Positions 36,247 through 48,200 of a stretch of DNA of 64,000 bases are shown piece after piece. The position numbers were made by a program, and so were the translations under genes. Every line of letters starts with the position of its first letter. Position 1 is the first letter of the stretch. Origin of the DNA: Pachypanchax playfairii (Eukaryota > Chordata > Actinopteri > Cyprinodontiformes > Aplocheilidae). The stretch covers positions 6,500,373 to 6,564,372 of the forward strand of contig SSNP01000006.1 of NCBI GenBank assembly GCA_006937955.1, in the 5' to 3' direction. The notes under the pieces are model-generated. The model saw only the letters and a program-made list of their open reading frames with translations. It made no database searches and was not told the DNA's origin.

Positions 36247-39200
36247 TACTTGCCTGAAAGTCTCCTTCTCCCAGGCCGGACGCTTTAAGGAACCAGTGTC
36301 CGGCACACTGGTCTGACATGATGCTGTTAGAATGAGCCCTGCCGCTGCTGTCATAGTTGTAGTATTTGCCTAAACATGAGAAAGTTCATGAGCTAAATAG
36401 CAACCAACAGTCTTCAATTCAAGAAAAACAAATAATCTGCCTAAAGTTTCTGCTAAATTTTAGCAACAATGACGATGTTAATTTGGGTCGACTTCATTAA
36501 GTTTTAAACCTCTTAAAGATCCACTCCAATGAAAATCATGTTTTTCGTGTTGTTCTTGTGGCATTTCGCTGATAATAGACGGACATATCTTGAGAAAATT
36601 AAGCCCAAAATGGCATTTTTGAGTATTTTAGCTTTTAAATTGCTGTGACTCATTAGTAATTTAAAAAATGCTGTTTAAAAAAAATGTTTTAGTGATGTAT
36701 GAAACAGATTGGTTGGGTTTTTAGCAACAGAGATCTCTTAGCAATGGGGAAAGGGGCGGGGTAATCCTCCACACCAACAGTTCCGCCCACACAGAGATGA
36801 ATTGCTAATGAGCTACTGCCACTACAGAGAAACTATTTAATAGAAATAGGTTTTGTGATTTTGGGTAAAAATGCCATAGTCATAATTTAATGACCACTGA
36901 GAATGTTTTAAAATAACTCAAAATATGATCAGAGTGGGTCTTTAATAGCCCCAAAATTTGATTAAACCTATTTAATTACGGCAATATGTTTGAATAAACT
37001 TTGACCAAATTGATTGTTGTGGTTTTAAATCATCTGCTTGTTTAAATGAAAGCAGGTCGAGTTTGATTAAAGTAAAATATCATAACTCTGGATTCTGTGT
37101 GAAGTGCAGAATAAGGGATGAATGTTGGATCGTACCGTTCCACAACAGTTTGTCAAATGCAGCGCTGCCTCTGTCCAAGATGTCTCTGTAGTGCTGATAA
37201 GCCTTCTCATTGTCCAGCAGTCTGGCCATTTTACACATCACACACAGAGACGCCAGCCACAGCCCACCACAGTACGCACTGCAAAATATTAAACACATCA
37301 CAACTAAACTAAACGCTAATCACTTCTAACTCCTACAAAAACTAGTTGGACCTTGATCAGTAGAAGCTCGTTTATATTCATTATTCAAATTTGCTGGACT
37401 CTGATTGGCTAACAAAATAGCCTATGAGAGCAAGGTATACTGTTTCCTGCCCTACTGCGCATGGCAACATCAGACGTCGTGTCTTTCTGTTTGCTATGTT
37501 ATGCTACAGCTTTTAGCCAGCAGCATGCTAGGCGTAGTTTCAGCTGCAGGAGCTGCCGAATACTAACGAACAAAGGAGTTGTGATGAAACAGATACAGGC
37601 CGTTCAGACTACGGAGAACTCCGGTTTTATCGCCACCTGCGTAGTTTGAGAGATTGTTTTCACACCCACTATGAAGGTAAGAACACCTGTGGAGCTAAAA
37701 TATTTAACAGAAACCTCAGAAAAACAGTTTTTAATGGAAGGGCCTCTTTAAAAACACGCTAGTTTATAAAATTTTAGAGCAGGTATTTTGTAAAACTTTT
37801 ACACCATCAGATTTCAATTACAAGATTACATAGAATTTTATAGGTTACTTGCAGCAGAAATCTGCACTTTTATAGAAAAGATAAAGCACTTTTAATACAG
37901 TTTTGGACACTTTTCACAATAATTTTTTTTTATATTCTTGCTAAAGTAACAGTTCAACATAATCTCACAAAAGTTTCTTTAAAAAGCATTAGCATGAACT
38001 GTTAGATTTTTTAGATTAGTGCTGCTTTAAGACGACAGTAACCCACTTCGTTCTTGGTTCAGCTGTTTTAGCTGTTAGCTTGTCCAATCAAACAGAAATA
38101 ATCTGTTTCTCTGAGCTGAGGTCATTCAAAGAGCTAACAGGTAAGATGTTAATTAATCATAATCTTAAAAAAATCAAACCCCATTTAAAGGATTTGACCT
38201 ACTGTGTTAAAGAAAGAAAAAGATTTTGATGCGTCTTACCTTGGTCCAGTCACCGCCCAACCATCATACGTCTGATCTGCATATCCTGAGTTCTCTATCA
38301 GTCCATCTCCATCCTGGTCAAACTTCAACTCCTCCGCCATCACAGCCTAACACATCGACTGAGCATCAGATTACCCCTAAACAATCTCCTAAATGTTTCT
38401 GTTAACCTGGTAAATGAGTCCAACCTGGCAGATGGGCCACATGTCCCGCAAGTACTGACTGTCCTGTGTGAGATAAAAGTCCCTGTAGACCTGAAGGACA
38501 TATTTTAGGTTCAGGTCTTTCCAGTCTGCAGTGTTGTGGATGAGGTAGGCGTTCACCCTCTGCCAAGGCTCATCATCTGCAAAGAGATGAGGGAAGAAGA
38601 TCATTTTTGTGTGGAAAACACTGATTTTCAACTCCAGAGATCTTGATTCTCCTACCTGGGTCTCCTATGTCATGAGGGACCACATTTTTAGTCTTGACGT
38701 AAGAGTAAAGTCCGTTCATGAGATGGAGTCGCTCTGTTGGGTCCTGCTGAACCACACTGCCAGCTGAGGAGACGTTAAAGCTCGTAAAAATCTGCATCTG
38801 CTTCTGGTTAAACAATCAGATAACCAGAATTTCACTCACCGATATCGTACTGCACACTCAGAGCTAGTTTGGGCCACAGCATGATAAGTGCAAAGGAGGC
38901 GTAGAAGTGCACATCGTATGTGTTGTACATTCTGTACTCCTGACCTGGAAATTAAAACATAAAACTACCGTTACATTTGGAATTTTCTTTTCCCTTTCTC
39001 AAACTCTCAGAAAGTTATTTTTTTATTGGAATATTAAAGCAGTGATACAAAGTTTTTTCATAGAAGGCGCACCTTTAAGTCCTGCATCTCTGTGTTGGTA
39101 ATATGATAGCAATGATAGCAAAGCATCGTCTGTAATACATGCATGCACGCCACCTTTGTTACGATGGACACTTCCTGGGTAAGTTACATTTATGCAATTT

Positions 39201-42200
39201 ATATGTTTATTTTAATTGTCTTGGTTTCGCGTGTTTTTCAGTGTTGTAAACAACGTAGTTCTTCAGGATACATGAGCGCGCACGCTTGGTTGATTGACAG
39301 GTGTACTATGCAGATGTAAAAAGCTACTGGCTAATGCTAAACGGTGCTCAGTTAAAATTAAATGCGCCCCTACGGGACAGCGGGGGGCTTTGAGAATGAA
39401 AAAATATGATGTTTTTCCTACATTATATTAAAGAATAAACCATACATAACTCACAAAACAGGAAAAACTCCAGATCGCAGCTTTAACTGCAAACAACTAA
39501 AAAAGTACAAATACAGTGGTCGACGGTTGCTCTGGTATTTACGCACGTGTGTCTGGCGCGTCTACCTGAAGCTGTCTGATGGTCGCCCAAAAATAATCAC
39601 CGACTTCTTCAGTGTGAAATAGTGTCAAATGTAACATTTGTTCTAGTTTTTATTGCCCGGTCATAAGTTCTTCATGTTCAATATAGAAAATCGTTCTTTT
39701 CTGTTACCAACTGTAACTTAATCTGTGGCGTCCATGTGCGCACACGTATCTAGCGCAACTGTTACTGGTGTTATATTGGATCCTCTCTACGAGTATATAA
39801 CTCTGTATGTTTGAGAGTTTTATTCTCCTAATATATTGTAATTACGTTATTAAATCATTTCTGATTATCTGTTATTAATACCGAACACTGCTACCCGTGT
39901 TTACAGTCCAAATGACCACCGACGGATAAATGCACACAACGCTTATATGCACAAACCTGCTGGGCACCGAGGTCGTGCATATAACCATCAACCACTGTAC
40001 CAACAATACATTAAAATAATTCACCAAAATACATCATATTTTTTCTATAAACCTGATAATAATTTGGAATTTGTTTTTGTAATTTAATCTGTGACAAAAT
40101 GCAAAACTAAAAGAAATGTTAAAGCTGCTGCTAGAGGCTCATTGTAATCGCCATGGTAACCACACACCTGTGTCTCTATCTTCCTGACAGGGTTCTTACA
40201 AAAAAGGTAAAAATAAATTCTGATCTCAGATACGGTGGGAGTCCTGGTGAGAATATGCTCTACTCTACTCATAATAAAGAAGAACTGAGCTACAACAACA
40301 CTTAATTTCCCTTTGGGGATTAATAAAGTATTTTTGATTGATTTGATTGATAAGTCTTAAAGCTGTCAGACAGAACTGACTATAAGTAAACAAAAAGACA
40401 GACGTTTTCATGTAGACACTAGAGTAAGAAGTTTCACTTTTGTTGATCCAATTTCAAAGATTTTGTAAAGATTCAGCAGCTCCAACGTTAGAGACAATAC
40501 AGCATCAAAACAAAAAATATAGCATCAAAATTATTTTTAAAGATCACAATGAATATTTGAACACTTCAGCAGACTAACACTCCTTTTTCTTACCTTCTAG
40601 GTAAGCGAAACGTCCGTACTCTTTGACGATGGAGGGTTGGGCAGGGAGACCCCCGTCCTCACTGCGCACGCCGCCACTGACGTCAGCGTCTTCTGGTAGC
40701 TCAGTCCACACGGTGCCCCCATCCGCCACAAAGTACAGCTCGTTAAACAGAGCCGACTTATACCAGGAAGGAAGAGAACTGAGACACATAAAGAAATCAC
40801 TCCTCAGAATAAAAAGAAACCGTTACAGGTAAAAGACGTGAAGGAGGATCCAGGTTTGAAAGTACCTGTCCTGTAATATAGGTTCCTGCCACTCCTCGAT
40901 ACGTTCCTCCCACTGTTTGTAGTGTGTTAGAGCGTAATGACTGAGTGAAGGCGACGCGTCTCCTTTAGTCCCAAAGTAACGGGTGTATCTCCTGCAAAGA
41001 GGAAAGAAACAACAAGTTGAAAGTCTTTATGGACCCTCATCAACAAAAGGTTAAAAATAAAAAAAAAACATATGATACATTCACTGGTTAAGTCTCTAAC
41101 CAGATTACAGAAGAGTTTTAGGAGGGTAGCAATTTTTTCCTATAAATAAGATTTAAAGATAAGATTTCCCTTCTCACTTTTTTTAAATTAATGCATCTAA
41201 ATAAATCTTCACCTGCATGAACGTGAGACTACGATGATTTACTAATGTCCATTTGCAGCCTGGGTAAGAAGATGAGGTGGAATTAGTAGAGTTCCTCTTT
41301 TGGGTTCTGAAATATTGCTTTTTTTGGATGTTCAAGCCTAAAGATTTCTGGAACATTATCTTTCAAACAGATGAGACCAAAGTGGAGAAGTTTGACTAAA
41401 ATGGCCACATATTAGATAAAAAAGAAAAGCACTATTTTATTACAAGCTTGTACAAACTGTCAGACACGGTGGTGAAGGGATGATTATTTGGGTTAATTCG
41501 GACCTTGAAGTCTTTGAGTCGAGCATGAAGAACTGCTCCGTTTCTGTCTGGAATACCTGATGTGTTCCCGCTCTCTTGACCCAAATGTTATTTTGGGCAT
41601 ATCCCAGGTCAGGCAGAACTCCAAGCTGTTACGATTGTGTGCGGGCACCGTGCAGCCGACGGCCAAGGCGGCTGCTACCTTCTCACCCTTCGATGTTGGC
41701 TGACTAGCTCCTGCAAAGACAAACAGAACATCCAATGTTTTATTGTACTGCCCCTTTCTATTCCTCTGTATTGGGCAAAGAAGGAATCACAGAAAGAAAC
41801 AGCTGTCATGTCTGCACTGACCTTTAGGAGAGTCCAACCGTCCATCTGTGATGAGGTCGTTCCACAAACCGCTACATGTTCCCTTTGGGCTGAATGCCGT
41901 CTGGTGGCTGACTTCTCTGTCAGGCTAGTAAAATGGCAATATGACGAAGTTTATATGCTATAAAATCAATATAGTTTAGCTATTAGCCCTTCACACTGAA
42001 TGATGACCTCACTTGACACACAAACAGACAGTCCTTGCAGGGTTTTGGCAAAGTCTTCAGGTGAGAACCCAGTGGGCTCATCAGTCCATCTGAACATCCA
42101 TAAACCGCCTGTAGAAAAGTTGTTAGTTTATCATTGCAGTGTTCTGGGTAGAGCATAGGTAGGCCTCCGGTTTGCTGTGGCAGCGTATCCATGACTATGG

Positions 42201-45200
42201 CTGGCCACGTCTATCCAACAATACCCATGGCATCATGCGTCATGTGATCTTCTTACATGCAGCTGTATTCTGATGTACAGCCCCGTGTGGTGTGTTCATG
42301 TTTGCACATGTTCATCCCTTCGATGAACAAAACAGAATCATTACTTCTCTTCTTGTGGCTTTTCGTCTGTGGCTCGGTGGTCCAGCAAGACGGGCTGCAT
42401 CAGGAAATGTTGGAGGGTCGGATAAGCTGCTGGCTTTTTACTGAAGTTTATTTTCACACTGCTAGTAAACAGTAAGGCAGGTGGTTGTCATGGAGATACT
42501 GACTGTAAGTTAGTAGCATTATCTTGATCAGTGAGCCTCAGAGATGGCTGAAACCTGCAAGTCCACCAGCAACGTGATCTTTTAGCATCTGAAAGAGGAT
42601 GTTGTGGAGTCACCCAGACCAGGAGGTTCCCAGACCAGGAGGTTCCCAGACCAGAGGGTTCCCAGACCAGAGGGTTCCCAGACCAGAGGGTTCCCAGACC
42701 AGAGGGTTCCCAGACCAGTGGGTTCTCAGACCAAATGGTTCCCAGACCAGATGGTTCCCGGACCAGATGGTTCCCAGACCAGTGGGTTCTCAGACCAGAT
42801 GGTTCCCAGACCAGTGGGTTCCCAGACCAGATGGTTCCCAGACCAGTGGGTTCCCAGACCAGATGGTTCCCAGACCAGTGGGTTCCCAGACCTTGCATAT
42901 ATTTCTTACACAGATATGGACTAAAAGAGAAAACTCCCATAATGGAATAACTTGAAACTGACGTAAGCAATAAAAATCAAACATTTATGAAAATTAACTG
43001 ATGAAGATCCGACATAGTTTTTGAGTTAAAACAAAAACTAATGAAAGTGGCTTGTATCAAACATAAATGATGCTCATCAAACAACAAGCTCACTCCTCAT
43101 GTCTCAGGTTTGAAGGTTCCTTTTACAGATGGCACGTTTCAGCTTCTGCCACAGATGTTCAACAGGATTTAGATCGGGGCTCATTGAAGGTCCTTTCAAA
43201 ACAGCCCAACGTCTGGTTCTGATCCGTTCTCAGGTGTATTTATCTGTGTTGTGGCTCAGTATCCTGTTGAAGGGCCCACGACCTGCAACTGAGATCTTTC
43301 TGAATATTTTACTCCAGACCTGAGAATTCATCAGAACCTGATCAAGTTTTCACATCAGGCTGCAGATGATTTTACCTTTAACTTCCTTTTCAATAACTTT
43401 CTTTCTAAGCTAATGAGACAGTTCTCTCCAAAGCTTTCTGTGGTCCGTGTTATGTGTGGTGCACACTGAAATGAAACAGCACAGATGACTTTTTACCCTT
43501 TAAACAGGCAGACTGAAAACACCTGCCATGCTAACTACAGGACACATCTTAGTTTAATATGTCAGATTCTTGTCAATCATTTCTATAGCTACAATTATTT
43601 CATAAAGGTCCGTTTCATTGTTTTTTTAAATTTGTTATTAATCTGTCAAACCACAGTTCAAAAACAATATCTGATTTTCAGTAAATTTATAATTGCCATT
43701 AATGTTTTCAATTTATTTCAGTGGGGTTTTCTTCCTTTAATACGAAGGTAGTAACAATTAGCCACAATCCAGCCATGTGATAACAGGAGGGGTCTTCATT
43801 CAGTGTGGAGTGGGTCTGAAGTAAAAAAAAAAAAATAATGCTGCTGCTAGTAAAAGACAATAAAATCCAACCTGTTCATGAGCTGCGATGCACAGCGTGT
43901 AAGGATTAACTGTAGTACAGTGATGTAATGTGACTCCAGACACCGCCTCCCCGTCCTTTTCCAGGTGGAACGGTTCATTCCAGTGTCCTCCACACTTATC
44001 GTCCTTTTGCCCAGATCCATTGAGCATTGTAAACATGATGGAGACATCTAGATCATAGTCATTCTTGTTCTCTATGTCCCACACAAACACTGCTACTGGA
44101 AGACTTGAATCCTAGAAGAGATGCAGAGGGTGGAAAATAAAGAGAAACAAATTCTATTTCCATGGTCAATCACACAAAAAGTCAGAAAACGGCTGTTACC
44201 TGGTAATCGTGAGGGATGATGGGGGAAATCTGCTTGCACGTGAGGGTAACGTTCTGGCCTGGAAGGTGATACACAGTCCAGGCACGAGGATACAAGGCGT
44301 GGTAGAAGGCGTATTCTCCACAGTAACCCCAGTTCCAGCCTTGTAATGTTGGAGGACGCTCCACAGACAACACCTGCTGGTAAACAGTTTGTCCTCCACG
44401 ACGCAAACACACGGTGAACTAAGGAAACAGAAATATCTGATATTAGCTACACGTGTTATCTGACTTCCTCGTGCCAATGTGCCTGAACTTGTAAACACTT
44501 CCAGTTGTTGTTTACGCTTTGAAGGGACGTAAAAAGGAACGAAAAATGTGACTAAAAGAATAGAGGGCCAGTTTTTCCACTCATGGAAACCCTCACACCC
44601 TTTTCTTTCATATCTACCATCCTACTAAGACTGGCACAGTTTACAGTCCAGACAGACAGAAAAATATTCTGTCAAAGTTAAATATTTGCTCAGTAGCCAA
44701 TAAATATTTATTTATATTTTAATATTTCATATGCAAGCAAAGAAATAGAACCAATCTTAAAGCAGAGTCAATATAGTAGACGTTTTTTTGTATACCAGGC
44801 TGAATAAAAACAGGTAGTGTTTCTCCCATCAACATATACTGTATTATAAATAGTTATGGGAAAGTAAAGAAGACGAAGAAGAAAAGAAGCAGAAACAAAA
44901 TGAGCACCCCCTGGTGGCTGGTTGCAGTATATGTTTCAAGTCCTGCCTCCTCTATTTAAAGAGGTCATGTCACACAGATTTCATGACTTTGCGTTTCTTC
45001 CACAAGTAATAAGTTGCAATCGGACATTTTATATCTAAAAAATGTTAGGAAATACTAATTTTCAGACTTTGAAGCTCAGCGTAATCTGACTGCTTGTAAA
45101 TTCATCTGGATTCCGGCTTTTACTCATTAATATTCATGATGCTAATTCGCTGGACTCAGATCGGCTAACAGTTAGCCTATGAGAGCACAGCTTCCTGTAT

Positions 45201-48200
45201 CCTCCCACACTGTGCAACAGCACACCAAGTTTTTGTCCCACAAATCTGGATTTTTCGGCAGTGTGTACATTGTGTAAGTCCACCGGGAGCAGCACAACCT
45301 GTTAATGGTGGCGGATAATGGAAAATGTTCTGTGTTGGTTTTGTTGGATGTCATTGTTGATCACAGCCTATTACTAAATAAATTGAAAACTCTGGTGTGC
45401 ATCTCTGGCTCTGCATTAGACTGGTTATCTTCTTATCAGAAAGGAAATTCTGCGTCGGGTCCGACATGTTGTCCTCTGACTCAGCACTTCTAACCTTTGG
45501 GGTTCCACAGGGATCAGTTCTGGGCCCCATTACATTTTACTTTTTATTTACTCCCACTTGCAAGTGTTATTCAGTCTTTTACTGGTATTTCCCATCGTAT
45601 CTATGCAGACGATATTCATACCACACCATCTGGATACGCTTTCCACCCTCTTCCGGTGTCTCTCCAGCATCAATGATTGGCTCACTAAAAACCTAGAAGT
45701 CACATCTGACTGTTTTTTAGGCCTCGACTCACACGTCAAATCTATCTCTCGCTCCTGCTCGTTTCATTTAAAAAACATTTCTAAAATTCGACATATGGTC
45801 TCCAAGATTGATCTGGAAAAAATAATTTATACTTTTTTGTCTTCATGTTTGGACTATTGTAATGCTCTTTTTACCGCTCTGGACAAATCTTCAATCTCCT
45901 AATTACAAATAATTCCGAATGCAGCAACCAGAATCCTCACCGATACCTACAAACGTGCACATATGAACCGGTTTTATTTTCCCTTCACTGGCTCCCTGTG
46001 GATTGTAGAATTCCTTTTAAAATTCTGGTGCTGACATACAGGGTTCTACACAGCCAGGCCCCCATATGTGTGTCAGCTTTTAACGGAACACAGTCCTACT
46101 CAAGGCCTCTGTTCCCAAGCGCAGAACCTCCTGGTTGTTCCACAGACTCACCTAAAAACTTAGGGGGACATGGCCCCTTTCAGTCAGTGGCACCTAGATT
46201 ATGAAACAACCCTTGTAGTACTTTTATCATGATTCTGTTGTTCAGCACTATGTGACTTTTTGTCTGTGAAAAGCACGTTCTAATAATTTTTTACTTACTT
46301 ACACACCCAGTACGAACCAATAACACCTGTGGACCTAAAATATTCAACATTAAACTTAGAAAAAAAACATTTTTATTATGGCTTGGCCTCTTGAAGCAAA
46401 GAAAATGTTTCTCAACTAAAAAAAATACCTTTTTAGAAACAGCTCAGATAATTGTTTCTTTGTGTCTGTGTGAGTAGTACATCAGAATGAGGCTCTAAAG
46501 CGTGATGCTTGTTGGGTTGTTTTATAGGGGTGCTGATACAGAGAGGCTATCAGCACCCAGGATGTCCTCAGAACTCTGTGTTTAGAACGTCCTGATGAGA
46601 TTGATGAGAATCTAATCTGAGTACTTGTTGATGAAGAAACTAAGAACAAGATGTTTAAGGTTATAATCATTTGTAGCTGTGTCACGTTTGGTAGTAGCGG
46701 GAGTGTCCGTCTCACGTCACTGGTGTGAAGACTCCTTTATCCAAAATACAACATGGGAGCATCAATAAACAGGATATCATTGTTTCACTTTTGTACAAGG
46801 AAGTAAACATTGTCCATCTACAGATATGTCTGTGTTTTTTCTCCATGTAGGATGTCAGTTACCTGGTTGACGATGACAGTTTTGTAGTGGTACATTCCCG
46901 GGTTTAGCTGCCATCTGCAGAACTCCCCCTTCCACCCCCTTGTAATGGTTCCTCCTCCGATCCCACCGAGTGGAGCGCCTGTTAAAAAAAAAAAGAGAGA
47001 GAAGGAAGGTATACAATAGTCATGAGCAGTTTGGACTCTTCCCGAGATTCGTTTTTTATATTTTCTTATGTCACTAGTTGAGTACAGTTTTTTCCCCAGA
47101 TCTGCTCTCACCGTATATTTGAAGTAAAGGCAGGGCTCGAAACATATTGATGAATGGAACCTTCTTCTCCACCTGAGTCTTCTTATACCACCATCTCAGA
47201 TACCTGGACAGACATGTAGAAAAACATGCAGTCAGTCAATATCTATACTCATTTATTCCTCTTCAAAGTCTCAGGGAGCTGGTGCCTCTTGCAATGTTTT
47301 TGGCTTGTGTGATGAAGCCTGGAGAAAAGCCACACATGCATATGGAGAACATACAAACTCCATGCAGAAAGGCCCCAGAACCTTCTCGCTGCAATGCAAC
47401 AGCTCTACCGTTAGCAATTAAAAGCACAGGCGCAATTAGCAAACAAGTGCTTCCTCTTAGCTCGTTTTTATTTTGCTCAGAGCTCGTTAAAAGCAGCCAG
47501 AACATTTTTCAAGCTGTCAGCAGTGTCAAAGCTGAAACAGTCCACTCGCACACAGGCAGGTTGAAAAGAGCCAATTGTGAGACTGTATAAAGGACACGTT
47601 TGTAACACGAGGGCAGTGTGGTTATGGTGACTTTATCTGCTAACAATGTGTACGTGTAAAAGGTGCAGTGCTTATTGTCACACCAGGGCTGCCGTGTCAA
47701 ATATTAATTAGGCAACGTTATAAAAGCTTCTAAACAACGTCCAGAGAGTCTCCGCAGACCAGAGTTACAGTCAATAATCTGTTTATGATCTGGACTCTGA
47801 TCCGAGTCATTCGGGAATTCGGCTAATACGGTGGAACTGAAATAAAACAGCTGATTTTCGTTTACAGAACTTAAAACTCTAAAAACAAAAGGAGAGCTCA
47901 GATTATTTAAAGTGAGGTTCTGTAAAAAGGCCCGAGAACTTTACCCACAGCAGGTTCCTGCTCCGTTAGTAAGTGTCATGTGTGACTGATGTAGCTAGCT
48001 GGATAGACGCTCCCTGGAGGAATTTTACTTTGCTTCTGCCAGAATAAAAATAACTGTGTATAACACTGTAAAAAAGTTTAAAAATCAGTGTTAACATAAA
48101 TCTGTTAGTGATCTGCTTTGTTCTCAATCCTGCTTGGATTAGCTGTAAACTGGTCAATCCAGTCCGATTTAATCTCCACTTCTCCATTAAAAGAGCTATC

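Noticed and set aside
40597..40800. Overlapping minus-strand frame on gba2 exon 9
   Set aside because: Shadow frame; the true frame contains SWYKSALFNELYF.
41983..42192. Candidate missing gba2 exon between exons 5 and 7
   Set aside because: A DGLMSPLGS stretch looked tempting, but 41822-41924 gives the correct phase and a clear match (LWNDLITDGRLDSPK), so this region is intron.
42612..42893. CRISPR-like array of regularly spaced repeats
   Set aside because: Units are contiguous 16-mers without unique spacers, in a vertebrate intron: a minisatellite.
42488..42970. 160-codon minus-strand open frame and the plus-strand frames of 106-118 codons
   Set aside because: They arise from the 16-bp minisatellite and exist on both strands. 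No homology or splice context.
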